Source of the DNA: Leptolyngbya sp. FACHB-8
Lineage (GTDB): Bacteria > Cyanobacteriota > Cyanobacteriia > Elainellales > Elainellaceae
Assembly (NCBI RefSeq): GCF_014695575.1
Contig: NZ_JACJOO010000008.1
Location: 32,303 to 96,302 of the forward strand
Reading direction: 5' to 3'
Length of the DNA stretch: 64,000 bases
The notes below the pieces were generated by a model, which saw only the letters and a program-made list of their open reading frames with translations, was not told the DNA's origin and did no database searches. Of this stretch, positions 17,505-26,687 are shown piece by piece (position 1 is the first letter of the stretch; each line of letters begins with the position of its first letter). The position numbers and the translations under genes were made by a program.

Positions 17505-19142
17505 TTACATCAATTCAACCCGAACTTGACGCGGCTGGTAATCACTGCCAGTCTTGTTAGCACAGAAGCCCATATCTACTGAGCGATCGCGCTCAAGTGT
17601 CCGTCCCCAGTCCGGTGCCTCTACCGTGTAATCGCTACCCTGGCGATTAAAAGTACCATTCCAACTATTGTTAATCGTTGCTTGATTCATCTGAAATCGC
17701 AGGTGCCAATTATTCACGGGGGTTGTGCCGCTATTACGGACTTGAAAGGCAACACAGAAACCCGTTTCCCAATCCGATTGAATTTGCGTTATGACTTGCA
17801 AACTCATATCAGGTGAAGAACCAGGGTTAATAGTGGGACTGGGGGATGGACTCGGAGTAGGGGGAGTAGGAGAAGTGGAGGGAGTGGGTGAGGGTGAAGA
17901 GGAACCACTGTAACCAGAGACGGGGAGAAGCTGATTGAGGAGATTCTGCTTAGGAGCATCGATTGTTTGCCAGTCATCCAGCAGAATCCCGCCAGTATCA
18001 CTGCTATTGGGATTCCAACTCCAGTAAGTAAAGTGCAGATTATTTTGCTGAATATAAGTCACGAGTTGCCGTTGCCAGACGCCTTCGGGCGATCGCTCAT
18101 CCACCTGTCGTCCACCAAACTCACCAATCAAGACTGGGGCGATACCCTGCCGAGCAATGTAATTGAAACCCGTTTCCCATCGTTCTATCAGGTTTTGGGG
18201 AAAGGTGGACTCTGAGAACCAGGCCTGATTGATTACTCCTGGGCCATACTCATGGGGCGAGTAAACCAATTTGTTGTTCACAGACAACCGCACCGGGTTG
18301 TCTCGTACCCCTTCAAGATTGCCACCCCACCAGTGCGCCGATAACCGTTGCCCCGGTACATTGCGTTCCACTCCCTCTACGACAATCAGCCAGTTAGGGT
18401 TGACCTGGAGGATGGCGTTACCGGCCCGCTCAGCAGCCAGACGCCAATCTGTCGCGCGATCGCCTGTCCCCCAGCTTGCTGCTCCATGGGGTTCGTTCTT
18501 TAAGTCTGCCCCGATCACATTCGGCTGGTCGCGATAACGCTCTGCCAGCATCGTCCAGGTGTTAATCCAATCCTCCTCGGTAAACCCGTCACCATACCAG
18601 AGCTCGGGAATACGCTGATTGTTGAGGCGGTGACTATCCAGCAGAATCATTAAACCCTGGCGGCCTGCTTCCTGGATAATGGCATCCATCACCTTCAGGG
18701 GAGTTTTGCCTTCCAGTTCACGGTTACTGCCGATGCTGAAGTTGATGCTGTTGGTGCGATCGCTCCGCAATCCTTGGACAGAATAGGGTAACCGGATGAC
18801 GTTATACCCCTGCTGACGAATCTGACTCAGCATGTCTTTATAGTCGCGTGCCCAAAGGCCGTGGGGAGCTTGGGTTTCAGTTTCTATGCCAAACCAGTTC
18901 ACACCCCGCAAGAGGACAGGTTGATTTTGGGCGTCAACGATGCGTTCCCCTTGAGTAGATAGGGGAGGCAATACTGAGTTGTTTTGCATCGGAACGCTAC
19001 ACCAGGCGTTAAAGACAACGAGGCCAAAGGCCAGTACACCGGGTAATAGAAAACGCTCAACTAGCCGACGCCATGGGGCAAGGTTGCCATAAGGGGGAGG
19101 CCATTTCGGGTTGTGCGATCGCCGTCTCGTCAACATGCTCAT
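17505..19142 (-). CDS. GH5 cellulase with C-terminal CBM2
   Basis: 545 residues. A basic N-terminus and a membrane-spanning or signal segment (~32-47, LLPGVLAFGLVVFNAW) are followed by a GH5 catalytic domain (~65-400) resembling E1-type endoglucanases. Motifs include VNWFGIET, the acid/base Glu217 in ADLKNEPHG, HEYGPG, the nucleophile Glu341 in LIGEFGG, and WSWNPNSSDTGGIL. A Ser/Thr/Pro linker (~412-442) leads to a ~100-residue CBM2-like domain with two cysteines (TGFCVAF, MGFCANK) that could form its disulfide. The role is extracellular hydrolysis of beta-1,4-glucan, either anchored or secreted. A full cellulase-linker-CBM2 architecture is common in actinobacteria and less usual in cyanobacteria. 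The bcs-like operon lies 2.5 kb away, suggesting remodelling of the cell's own cellulose. Confidence 0.93.
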   Translation of the reverse strand: MSMLTRRRSHNPKWPPPYGNLAPWRRLVERFLLPGVLAFGLVVFNAWCSVPMQNNSVLPPLSTQGERIVDAQNQPVLLRGVNWFGIETETQAPHGLWARDYKDMLSQIRQQGYNVIRLPYSVQGLRSDRTNSINFSIGSNRELEGKTPLKVMDAIIQEAGRQGLMILLDSHRLNNQRIPELWYGDGFTEEDWINTWTMLAERYRDQPNVIGADLKNEPHGAASWGTGDRATDWRLAAERAGNAILQVNPNWLIVVEGVERNVPGQRLSAHWWGGNLEGVRDNPVRLSVNNKLVYSPHEYGPGVINQAWFSESTFPQNLIERWETGFNYIARQGIAPVLIGEFGGRQVDERSPEGVWQRQLVTYIQQNNLHFTYWSWNPNSSDTGGILLDDWQTIDAPKQNLLNQLLPVSGYSGSSSPSPTPSTSPTPPTPSPSPSPTINPGSSPDMSLQVITQIQSDWETGFCVAFQVRNSGTTPVNNWHLRFQMNQATINNSWNGTFNRQGSDYTVEAPDWGRTLERDRSVDMGFCANKTGSDYQPRQVRVELM

Positions 19143-19856
19143 GCTGATGCCCTCGCCAACTGCTGTAGTGGACAGGCCCTGAACAAGCCATCTCTTGATA
19201 AAGACGTAAAAAAATAAAAAAGTTGCCGCTTACTAAGCCAATAAATCTACGTGTTATTGCTGAGGCAGCTAGCAAACTTCTCCACCTATGCCTTAACAGG
19301 CAATTTCACGTGCAAAATCTGACTTTAGACAGGTGCCGTTTAGATATAAAACTCTTCAAAAACTATTACTTCTAAATAAGCTATATCTAAAATAGTGCTT
19401 ATGAATAAAACAAGAATTACTCATATAACTCGCTACATTAAAACCCACTTACGCTACTAGACACATTCGGTGAAGTATTTGTATAGCAAGCACTTCAGCT
19501 TAAGAAGCAATTGCCTTATTACATGCTTTAGACCAGCCCATCCGCCTAAAGACGGAGATTATCAAAAGGGAAACAAAATTTATTACTATTTCCAATAAAG
19601 ATTATTTCTAAGTTAGAAAGATATTGAAAATCTACTTCTTCTAAAACCCTTCACTATCAAGCATTTTTTGGATTTCCAAGAGGCAAGTTAACAGGAAGTT
19701 CACATATCGGCCTGAAAGTTCACATTGCCTAAATCTAGCTCCATATATTTACCGATACACTTGCACATAACAATCTCGGTATCTTTACCAGGTTGTTCAA
19801 GGACAGCGTTGAGAAGGTCCTGGCTAACTGTATGAGTTTGGCTTGTCCAAACCTGG
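19143..19856. other. 714-base gap without recognised gene
   Basis: AT-rich stretch upstream of the GH5 gene (leftward) and of the 19857 gene (rightward). I see no convincing open frame, long hairpin or RNA. It probably holds divergent promoters. Confidence 0.5.
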
Positions 19857-20705
19857 ATGGGCAATTTCCTTTCTCGGATCCCTGCATATCTATCCACATT
19901 TACCGCTATGCCTTCCTTATTCCATCGTGTTTTAGTTCCCGCGACACTTCTGTCAGGAGCCGTTTTCACGGCTCTGGCCTTACCGTTCGTTTCTGTGCCG
20001 AAAGAACCTGTACTTGTTGAGTTGAAGGGGCAACCCGTCTACCAAGGAAGTATTGAAGAGCTGGCAGTACCTTATTTGGGATTCACTACAGCCTGTAGCC
20101 TCGGCATTGGCTTGACTAGTGCGACATTACTGGGATGGCGGATGTCTGCCCGAAAATCAGTTCGCACTGAAGAACAAATTTCGGTTTTACAGCAACATCT
20201 ACGTGAAAAAGAAGCGTTGATTGAAGAACTCCGGTTCTCAGATGCGCGATTACAGTCGTCCTCGTTGGGCTATTTTCTAGAAGCTGAAGAACAACCTCTC
20301 TTGTCATCTGGCTCTGGCCTGGAGACATCTAGCTTCACGGTCGTTTACAACGGCTCTACAGGGCCGGATCACCCGGTGAAGGCTGTGTCACCTAACGTTG
20401 ACACCCACTCGTCTCAGCCCATGCTACATAGTTTGTCTACTTCCGCCACATCTGGAAACACACTGAACAGCACGAGCCACAAGCAAGTGCTGGAAAAAGC
20501 ACGGATGGCTATGCCAGGAGCACAGGCGTACACCGGTTACCTGCGCCAGACCCGCTCTGAGGAAGCCCATCTTCCCCAGCAGACTGCTGCTAGCAACCAA
20601 ACCGTCAGTGAACTTCTGCACCAGATCAAAGTTCTGATGGCTGAAGTAGAAAAGCACAGTGTATTAGAACACAGTGCAGAAAAGCAGAACATCCGGGCTG
20701 CCTAG
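19857..20705 (+). CDS. Membrane protein with coiled-coil tail, unknown function
   Basis: 282 residues, or about 265 if translation starts at ATG 19908 (MPSLFHRVLVPATLL); neither start has a clear ribosome site. Two hydrophobic segments (VLVPATLLSGAVFTALALPFV and YLGFTTACSLGIGLTSATLLGW) enclose a short periplasmic loop. They are followed by a cytoplasmic helical coiled coil (RTEEQISVLQQHLREKEALIEEL) and a long low-complexity Ser/Thr/Gln tail ending in a second short helix. The tail converges with the lipoprotein at 20736, only 30 bases apart. I do not recognise the family. The neighbouring cellulose genes allow, but do not prove, a role at the cell envelope. Confidence 0.75.
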   Translation: MGNFLSRIPAYLSTFTAMPSLFHRVLVPATLLSGAVFTALALPFVSVPKEPVLVELKGQPVYQGSIEELAVPYLGFTTACSLGIGLTSATLLGWRMSARKSVRTEEQISVLQQHLREKEALIEELRFSDARLQSSSLGYFLEAEEQPLLSSGSGLETSSFTVVYNGSTGPDHPVKAVSPNVDTHSSQPMLHSLSTSATSGNTLNSTSHKQVLEKARMAMPGAQAYTGYLRQTRSEEAHLPQQTAASNQTVSELLHQIKVLMAEVEKHSVLEHSAEKQNIRAA

Positions 20706-20735
20706 CTCGATGGTACAACCCGGAATGGTTACGCT

Positions 20736-21464
20736 TTATCGCAACATTTCATCAGGGTTAAGGGGTGCACTGGTGGCGTCCAACGTGAGTGGCGCAGGGC
20801 TGGGTTGAGCTGCCTGATTAACAGGAGGTGAAGCTGGCTGCTGCGCTACAGGGGGCGTCGTACGACCTGTCGGGAGAGCAATGGTTAGATCTCGACTGGT
20901 ATAGACGTAGACCTCGCCATCGGGCGTAAAGCGAACGCGATCGCCCCGTAATAGAACGCGCGATCGCTCCAGGGCTGACTCCAGGTTCTGAGATTGCTGG
21001 GTTGGTTCAAGGGTAGCCTGAAACAGCACAGTTTCCGAAGGCTTGGGCGCAACACCCAAGTTTTTCGCCTCCAGTTGCCAGGCTTCCTGGTACTGGCCAG
21101 AGGGGGCAACGCGCCACAGATTTAAGGCCGCTTCCCAGGTTCCCTGCTGAACGGTGGTGATCTGGCGGTCGAGGATGGTGTAGCTGGGTTCTTGGTTAAA
21201 GGACGCAGCTTCCGTCGTGTCCAGACGACGAATGGCCGACAGGCTCAGTTTTGTGCTTTCCGGTAGATTAGTATGGCCCGTTAGGCGGTAAACCCCTCCG
21301 GTTTCTGTGGCTTCTACTGCATCGATACTGAGATTGACGTCGACGGGTTCTCGTGAGACAAATGGGCTTGACAGAGGAATAGAGGTGCATCCGGCGATCG
21401 CCCACAAGCTCACCACTACAAGCAAACATTTAAGGAGCACTGAGAGGGGTTTGAGTAGAAACAT
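20736..21464 (-). CDS. Lipoprotein, unknown function
   Basis: About 242 residues from ATG 21464; an in-frame TTG at 21488 is less likely. Residues 1-23 form a lipoprotein signal with lipobox AIAGC, so a mature lipidated protein is expected at the envelope. The middle resembles a beta-rich domain (VDVNLSIDAVEATETGGVYRL...). The C-terminal ~50 residues are Pro/Ala-rich and disordered. It is divergent from the OprB-like barrel gene (21628), with about 160 bases between starts, so it may share a control region with the cellulose operon. The function is unknown. Confidence 0.75.
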   Translation of the reverse strand: MFLLKPLSVLLKCLLVVVSLWAIAGCTSIPLSSPFVSREPVDVNLSIDAVEATETGGVYRLTGHTNLPESTKLSLSAIRRLDTTEAASFNQEPSYTILDRQITTVQQGTWEAALNLWRVAPSGQYQEAWQLEAKNLGVAPKPSETVLFQATLEPTQQSQNLESALERSRVLLRGDRVRFTPDGEVYVYTSRDLTIALPTGRTTPPVAQQPASPPVNQAAQPSPAPLTLDATSAPLNPDEMLR

Positions 21465-21627
21465 GGTGTATTCAGGGTGCGACAACAATCAGGTAACTCA
21501 ATTTCTAATATACGTATGCCACTGAAATGCGCCTTTCCAAAAATGCCGCAGCATCTCGATTATGGGGCGCGCGCTAAAGCCCCAATTGTAAAGATAAATA
21601 CTTGCATTTTAGGAGTTTCTCTCAGCC

Positions 21628-23685
21628 GTGTGCCGTTCTGTGGATAAACAGATGAAACAATATGTCTGGTTGGCTCCTATCACTCGTATTTCTTATTGGC
21701 TGAGCCTTTCAACTCCCCTGGCTTTAACCCTTGTTATCACGAACATCTGGCAGCTCCCTGTCCTGGCTAATGGGCTAGAGGAGCCGTTTTTCACGGAAAA
21801 CCCTCAAGGTGCAGCTGAGTCATTGCCTGCTTCGCCGGGTTCTGACCCAAATTCTGTTGTCGCTCTGGTGCAAGATGTTACCGCACCGCCCGTAGAAGCA
21901 TCTGTCTCTGATAGGCAGGTAGAGGCTTCTGCCTTGAATACCGCTACACAGGTTACAGCTTCAGCCGTACCGACTCCGGTAATCATTGCTCAATCACTCC
22001 CACAGATTGAGGTTCTACCGTCCAGTGCATCCGTTCCACCTTCCCCGGTCTCGCCTGTTACAACGGCAACTCCCGTAGGGGCCCCATCTTCAGGAACGGT
22101 GCAGGTGCAATGGGGGCAGGCGATCGCCCAAACTTTACCACCCCCGCCCCCGATTCCCGCTTCTATACCCACTTTTCGAGAGGAGGTCTTTGAAGCTCCC
22201 CCCGACCCAGCCTCGGCCCAGGCCCCGGTTTATGTTCTGGTCGTGCCGCCTACAACACCCGGTGCGATCCCGCTGTATCCCTCAGCACCGCTGGCTTCTG
22301 GAACTCCGGCAGTAGCCTATCCGGTTCCTGCGAATTCAGTACCTGTATATGGAACGCCTGGGGCTTATCCCGCTCCTGGGGCTTATCCCGCTCCTGGGGC
22401 TTATCCCGCTCCTGGGGCTTATCCCGCTCCTGGGGCTTATCCAGTTCCTGGGGCTTATCCAGTTCCAATGGCGGCCCCAGCTCCTATGGTTTATGCGACG
22501 CCTGGAGCTTACCCAGCACCAATGGCGGCTCCAACTCCCGTGGTTTATGGAGTCCCGGCGGGCTATCCCCCTCCCATGGTTTATGCAACCCCAGGGGGAT
22601 ACCCAAATCCGACGGTTGCACCCACTCAAGCAGGTTATGGGATTCCGGGGTATCCCGCGGCAACAACCTATGGAGCCCCGGCGGTGGCTCCGGGAGTTGC
22701 GCCCCCTCCGGCATCAGTGGTTCAGTCTCCTGAACCCACAATTCCCACAAGTGCTCTGACGCCCCCCTCTCTGGGTTTTCAGGGGGTTGCCATCTATGCA
22801 GCCGACGACTTCTCAGCCCGAGCCCGGTTAGCAGCGGTGTATCCCCTCAGTCCCCGAGTAGTGGTGGGCGGCACCCTGGACGTGATTACCGGGGATGAAG
22901 AGATTACCGACCTGGGGGATGAAGGGGTTGATATTAATGAACTCTATGTAACTGTGGCTCCTGAGAGCGTGCCTAACCTTCGTTTTACAGTGGGTCAGGT
23001 AGATCTCACGTCCTACTTCGATCGCAACAGCTTTGCGAAGGATGGAGCGAGCCAGTTTTTTAACGACATCTTTCAGACTAATCCGGCGTTAGCTGCGGCC
23101 AACATCGACTCGCGTCCTGGGGTTGTGGTGAACTGGAGCCTCAATGACAACCTGGAAGCACGAGTTGCAGGGTTCTCTTCCGGTGAAAGTATTGGAGATT
23201 TTCAACTGGATGGCTTTGCGGGAGAACTGGGCTTTCGGGTGGGGAACGCCATTTTGCGAGGCACCTATGTCTCCTCGCGTGACACTGATATTTCCGGTGA
23301 TGCCGATTCTGATCGCCTGGAAGCTTACGGCCTGAACGCAGAGACGTTTATCCCCGACCTTAACCTGGGATTGTTTGCGCGCTACGGCCAACTCAATAGC
23401 CTGGGAGATGATTTTGAGGCCGATACCTATAGCTTTGGTTTCAGCTTCCTGGATCTACTGATGCAGAACGATCGCCTGGGAGTGGCCTATGGTCGCAACC
23501 TCTCGGATGAGGTGAACCGCGATCGCAATAATCCCGTGCCGGATGCCCTGGAGCTTTTCTACGACTTCCCGGTCTTACCCAATTTGCGACTAGGATTTAC
23601 CCTGCAACAGATTGATGATTTCTCAGAAACTATTGCAGGGTTGCGGGTTCGCACGGATTTTGACATTACACCCAGATCAAGGTAG
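21628..23685 (+). CDS. OprB-like outer-membrane barrel with proline-rich linker, first gene of cellulose operon
   Basis: 685 residues from GTG 21628, or 677 from ATG 21652. A signal peptide (LSLSTPLALTLVITNIW...LPVLANG) is followed by a ~330-residue Pro/Ala/Val-rich low-complexity region that includes a GAYPxP hexapeptide array. Residues ~390-680 form an amphipathic beta-strand domain resembling the carbohydrate-porin OprB barrels of cyanobacteria (GVAIYAADDFSARARLAAVYPL, LGVAYGRN, PDALELFYDF, LRLGFTLQQI). It is followed seven bases later by a TPR protein, then GH8, BcsB and BcsA. In proteobacteria BcsC combines TPRs and an outer-membrane barrel in one chain; here the two parts are separate genes. 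A role as the glucan exit pore is therefore inferred from context. Alternatively it is a general OprB porin. Confidence 0.8.
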   Translation: MCRSVDKQMKQYVWLAPITRISYWLSLSTPLALTLVITNIWQLPVLANGLEEPFFTENPQGAAESLPASPGSDPNSVVALVQDVTAPPVEASVSDRQVEASALNTATQVTASAVPTPVIIAQSLPQIEVLPSSASVPPSPVSPVTTATPVGAPSSGTVQVQWGQAIAQTLPPPPPIPASIPTFREEVFEAPPDPASAQAPVYVLVVPPTTPGAIPLYPSAPLASGTPAVAYPVPANSVPVYGTPGAYPAPGAYPAPGAYPAPGAYPAPGAYPVPGAYPVPMAAPAPMVYATPGAYPAPMAAPTPVVYGVPAGYPPPMVYATPGGYPNPTVAPTQAGYGIPGYPAATTYGAPAVAPGVAPPPASVVQSPEPTIPTSALTPPSLGFQGVAIYAADDFSARARLAAVYPLSPRVVVGGTLDVITGDEEITDLGDEGVDINELYVTVAPESVPNLRFTVGQVDLTSYFDRNSFAKDGASQFFNDIFQTNPALAAANIDSRPGVVVNWSLNDNLEARVAGFSSGESIGDFQLDGFAGELGFRVGNAILRGTYVSSRDTDISGDADSDRLEAYGLNAETFIPDLNLGLFARYGQLNSLGDDFEADTYSFGFSFLDLLMQNDRLGVAYGRNLSDEVNRDRNNPVPDALELFYDFPVLPNLRLGFTLQQIDDFSETIAGLRVRTDFDITPRSR
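22360..22467 (+). repeat. Tandem repeat, six 18-base units
   Basis: Six consecutive copies of ggggcttatcccgctcct or close variants, inside the barrel gene, encoding GAYPAP/GAYPVP. The first four units are identical at DNA level, so the array is probably recent and length-variable. Confidence 0.9.
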
Positions 23686-23692
23686 GCAGAGC

Positions 23693-26005
23693 ATGATGCA
23701 AGCTTATAAAGGGGTTCCAACCCTGATGGGCGTGGCCATAGCCAGCATCATCGTCGGTTCACCCATCGTCGGGCTGGCTCAGGCAAGCCCAGACCTGACT
23801 ATCGCTCAGACCACCCCGATCCCCGCAGCCCTTCAGCGAGCTTACGGTTTGCTAGGACGGGGATTGGTCGATCAGGCAATTAGCGAGTTTGAGCGCTATC
23901 TGCGGCAAAACTCCGAATCTTTGGAAGGACAGTTGGGGGTGGCGATCGCCTATCGCCGGGCCGGCCGTGATGCGGATGCGTTGCAAGCTTACGAGCGCGT
24001 ATTGCAACTAGACCCCGGCAATACGCTGGCCCTCTCCAGTATTGGGTTATTGGGCGAGTACCGCCCCGAGTGGCAGGCCCGAGGCATTGAAGCCCTGACA
24101 ACCCTATTGCAACGGGAGCCAAATAATACAGAAGCTCGCGCTCAGCGGGCCAAGCTGTACTTTTACCAGGGGCGATTAGCCGAGGCGATCGCTGATTACG
24201 ATCGAGTCATCGCCCAAAACCCTGATCCAGCCGTTCTCAGCACAGCGGCAGAAGTTTACACCTATGGCGGTGATCCGGCCCGTGGCCTGGAGTTATTTAA
24301 TCGCCTGCGAGCCCAGGGAGCTACGCTTTCCCCCAGTAGCACACTTGCCTATGCGGTGGCCCTGCGAGAAACAGGCGATCCGGCTCAGGCAGCGGCCCTG
24401 CTAGATGCCCAACTGCGCCGCTCCCAACGGTTAGATGAGAATGCAATTCGACTACGCTCGGCATTGGCGATCGCCTACGCCGACCTGGGGCAATTAGCTC
24501 AGGCGGAAGCCACCGTTGCTCCCCTGCGAGGGCGGCAGGATGCCCGATTGGATTTAGCTCGGGCGCTCAATAGTATGGCTGCATTGCAACCGGGCTACCA
24601 GGCGGAGGTGGCGGCGCTCTATCGGCAGGTGTTGACGGAAGCACCGACGGTGGACACGGCGATCGCCCGAGAAGCTGCCGATGTCCTGAGCGGCATCCCT
24701 TCAGAACGGTTGTTGGCTTTGCAGCTTTACGAGCAACTGGTCTTACAACAGCCCAACGACTATGGTTTGCAGATCCGTCGATTGGTGCTGGCGACCCAGG
24801 CGGGGCGATTGTCTCGTTCGGCTCTGGCTCAGCAGTTGCAGCAGACATTTCCAACCTTGCCAGGAGAAGCAGGGCAGTTGCGAGCGATCGCCCAGGCTCT
24901 CGTCCTTCTCGATCCACCCGATCCCCAATTGCTGCCGTTATTTGAGGCACTCCAGGGGGCAGGGGTGAATGAACCCCTGCTGACCTTCCGCATGGCCCAA
25001 ATGCGCATTCAGACGAATGACTTGGCAGGAGCAAGAGCCCTGTTGGCGTCCTACTCTGCGACACCTGCTGGAAGCCGGAACATGAACGGCATCTTACTCC
25101 TGATGGCCGCCATCGATCAGAAGGAGGGCAACCTAGAGGCAGCGGCCCAACGCTATACCAGCCTGCTGACCAGCGGCATTACTGACCCTGCTGCAATTGA
25201 TGGAGCGTTGCAAGGACTGGCCGGCATCCGGCAACAACAGGGGCGAGTGGGGGAAGCCCTGGCTATTTATGACCAACTGGTAGCCCGTAATCCTCAAGAT
25301 TTCAACCGGCAATTGGGACGGGCCAGCCTCGCTTACCAGGCCAATCTGATCTCTGAAGCTCAGGCGACAGCGTATCTTACAGCCTGGTTGCAAACGCCGA
25401 ATGCTGAGGTATCGCCGGAGTTGGTGAGCCTGGTCAGTATTCTGCCTCCCAATCCTCAGCAGGAGAACCTGTATCGGCAGCTTTTAGCTGCTAACCCAAC
25501 GGATACGGGGCTACAGCTACGGTTGGCCCAGGTGATTGCACTGCGTAACCCAGCCGAGGCAGAAGCGCTCATCCGCCAGTTGATTGCCCAGGACCCCGAT
25601 AACCTGGGGGGTTACTTTGTGCAGGGGCAACTGGCTCAGCAGTTAGGAAACCTAACCCTGGCCAGTGAAACCTACGAGGGGATTTTGGCTCGAGATCCCA
25701 ATAATGCCGATGCCCTATCGGCTCTCGCTGGGGTGCGATTCCAGCAGCGGCAATTTCAGGAGGCCGAGCGGCTTTATAGCGAAGTTCTCGACCTCAATCC
25801 CCAAAACATGACAGCCCGCACGGCTCGCATTCAACTACAGGCTGCCCAGGGGCGGCCCATGGAAGCACGGCAACAACTGCAAGGGTTGCAGCAAGAACAG
25901 GCAGCTACCGGAAGTGTCAATCCGGCCCTTGCCGCAGAAGTTCAGCGGATTGAGGAAGGCATGTTGCAACAACGGGGATTTCAACCCCCGTGGGAGCGGT
26001 ATTAG
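23693..26005 (+). CDS. Periplasmic TPR protein, BcsC-like scaffold without barrel
   Basis: About 770 residues from ATG 23693, chosen because it starts seven bases after the upstream stop with AAGG/AGG-like bases before it; the frame is open further upstream inside the barrel gene. A signal peptide (MGVAIASIIVGSPIVGLAQA) is followed by TPR repeats over nearly the whole length (AISEFERYLRQNSESLEGQLGVAIAYRRAGR..., ASETYEGILARDPNNADALSALAGVRF). No C-terminal barrel strands are present. It resembles the TPR half of BcsC, which threads cellulose through the periplasm. Position between the barrel gene and GH8-bcsB-bcsA supports that role. Other TPR functions cannot be excluded from sequence alone. 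Confidence 0.85.
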   Translation: MMQAYKGVPTLMGVAIASIIVGSPIVGLAQASPDLTIAQTTPIPAALQRAYGLLGRGLVDQAISEFERYLRQNSESLEGQLGVAIAYRRAGRDADALQAYERVLQLDPGNTLALSSIGLLGEYRPEWQARGIEALTTLLQREPNNTEARAQRAKLYFYQGRLAEAIADYDRVIAQNPDPAVLSTAAEVYTYGGDPARGLELFNRLRAQGATLSPSSTLAYAVALRETGDPAQAAALLDAQLRRSQRLDENAIRLRSALAIAYADLGQLAQAEATVAPLRGRQDARLDLARALNSMAALQPGYQAEVAALYRQVLTEAPTVDTAIAREAADVLSGIPSERLLALQLYEQLVLQQPNDYGLQIRRLVLATQAGRLSRSALAQQLQQTFPTLPGEAGQLRAIAQALVLLDPPDPQLLPLFEALQGAGVNEPLLTFRMAQMRIQTNDLAGARALLASYSATPAGSRNMNGILLLMAAIDQKEGNLEAAAQRYTSLLTSGITDPAAIDGALQGLAGIRQQQGRVGEALAIYDQLVARNPQDFNRQLGRASLAYQANLISEAQATAYLTAWLQTPNAEVSPELVSLVSILPPNPQQENLYRQLLAANPTDTGLQLRLAQVIALRNPAEAEALIRQLIAQDPDNLGGYFVQGQLAQQLGNLTLASETYEGILARDPNNADALSALAGVRFQQRQFQEAERLYSEVLDLNPQNMTARTARIQLQAAQGRPMEARQQLQGLQQEQAATGSVNPALAAEVQRIEEGMLQQRGFQPPWERY

Positions 26006-26687
26006 AAGGCGGAGGGCGATCGCCTCTCTACTTATTCGACGCCCCTAGCAAGCTGTTTTCTAACTGGCTCTCCTTATAAATGATTCAGAAGGGCTGCTAT
26101 AGCCCTTCTGCCGAAAAACACGACTTAAATTCGTACAGCAACATCAAGATTAGCTAACAGAAAATACCACCCTTCAACACCCATTGTGGAGATATTGCAA
26201 ATCTCCTACTTTCGGCTACCCCTGAATATGTCTTTAGGAGGATACAAAGTGAAAAGTAGTTATTTTTTGAAAAATTCCATGCTTTTTGTCATATCAATCT
26301 CTAAAAGTAGAAGGCCAGATTGAGCTATGGCTTCAGTCGGCAAAATTTTCTCTATTCCTTGTCTAGCAAGGATCACAGATCTTAATTTAGATTTTATCCA
26401 TTTGTAGTTTTATTGAATAAACTACTAGGAAATAAGCCTTTTGGTTGATAGACAGCTTTAAAAGCTATCTATACGAGTTATCCATATTGAGCGGATTTAA
26501 TGTTTCGTTGGAATTACCTAACGTTTTCATTAAGAGATTACAAAGTAGGCCTCAAACATCTTCTTTAGATCCAAAAATCCGCAATTATAACCATGAGCAG
26601 GTCGGGTTAATTTGTTCCATGCCGAAATCATTTGGATGGTCGAGCATCGCCCGCACATTCTGGGCGTTTCATAAACCGAATTCCCCC
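26006..26687. other. Gap between TPR gene and GH8 gene
   Basis: 680 bases, AT-rich, containing a 10-bp hairpin (26086-26110, cagaagggct around gctat) 80 bases after the TPR stop. The frame upstream of the GH8 ATG is open back to TTG 26445 but does not look like protein. The gap may hold a second promoter for the GH8-bcsB-bcsA part. Confidence 0.5.

Noticed and set aside
22360..22467. Possible CRISPR array
   Set aside because: Repeats are contiguous 18-base coding units without spacers; no Cas genes are present.
22250..22750. Several repetitive frames opposite or out of phase with the GAYPxP array
   Set aside because: All are by-products of the 18-base tandem repeat in the barrel gene.
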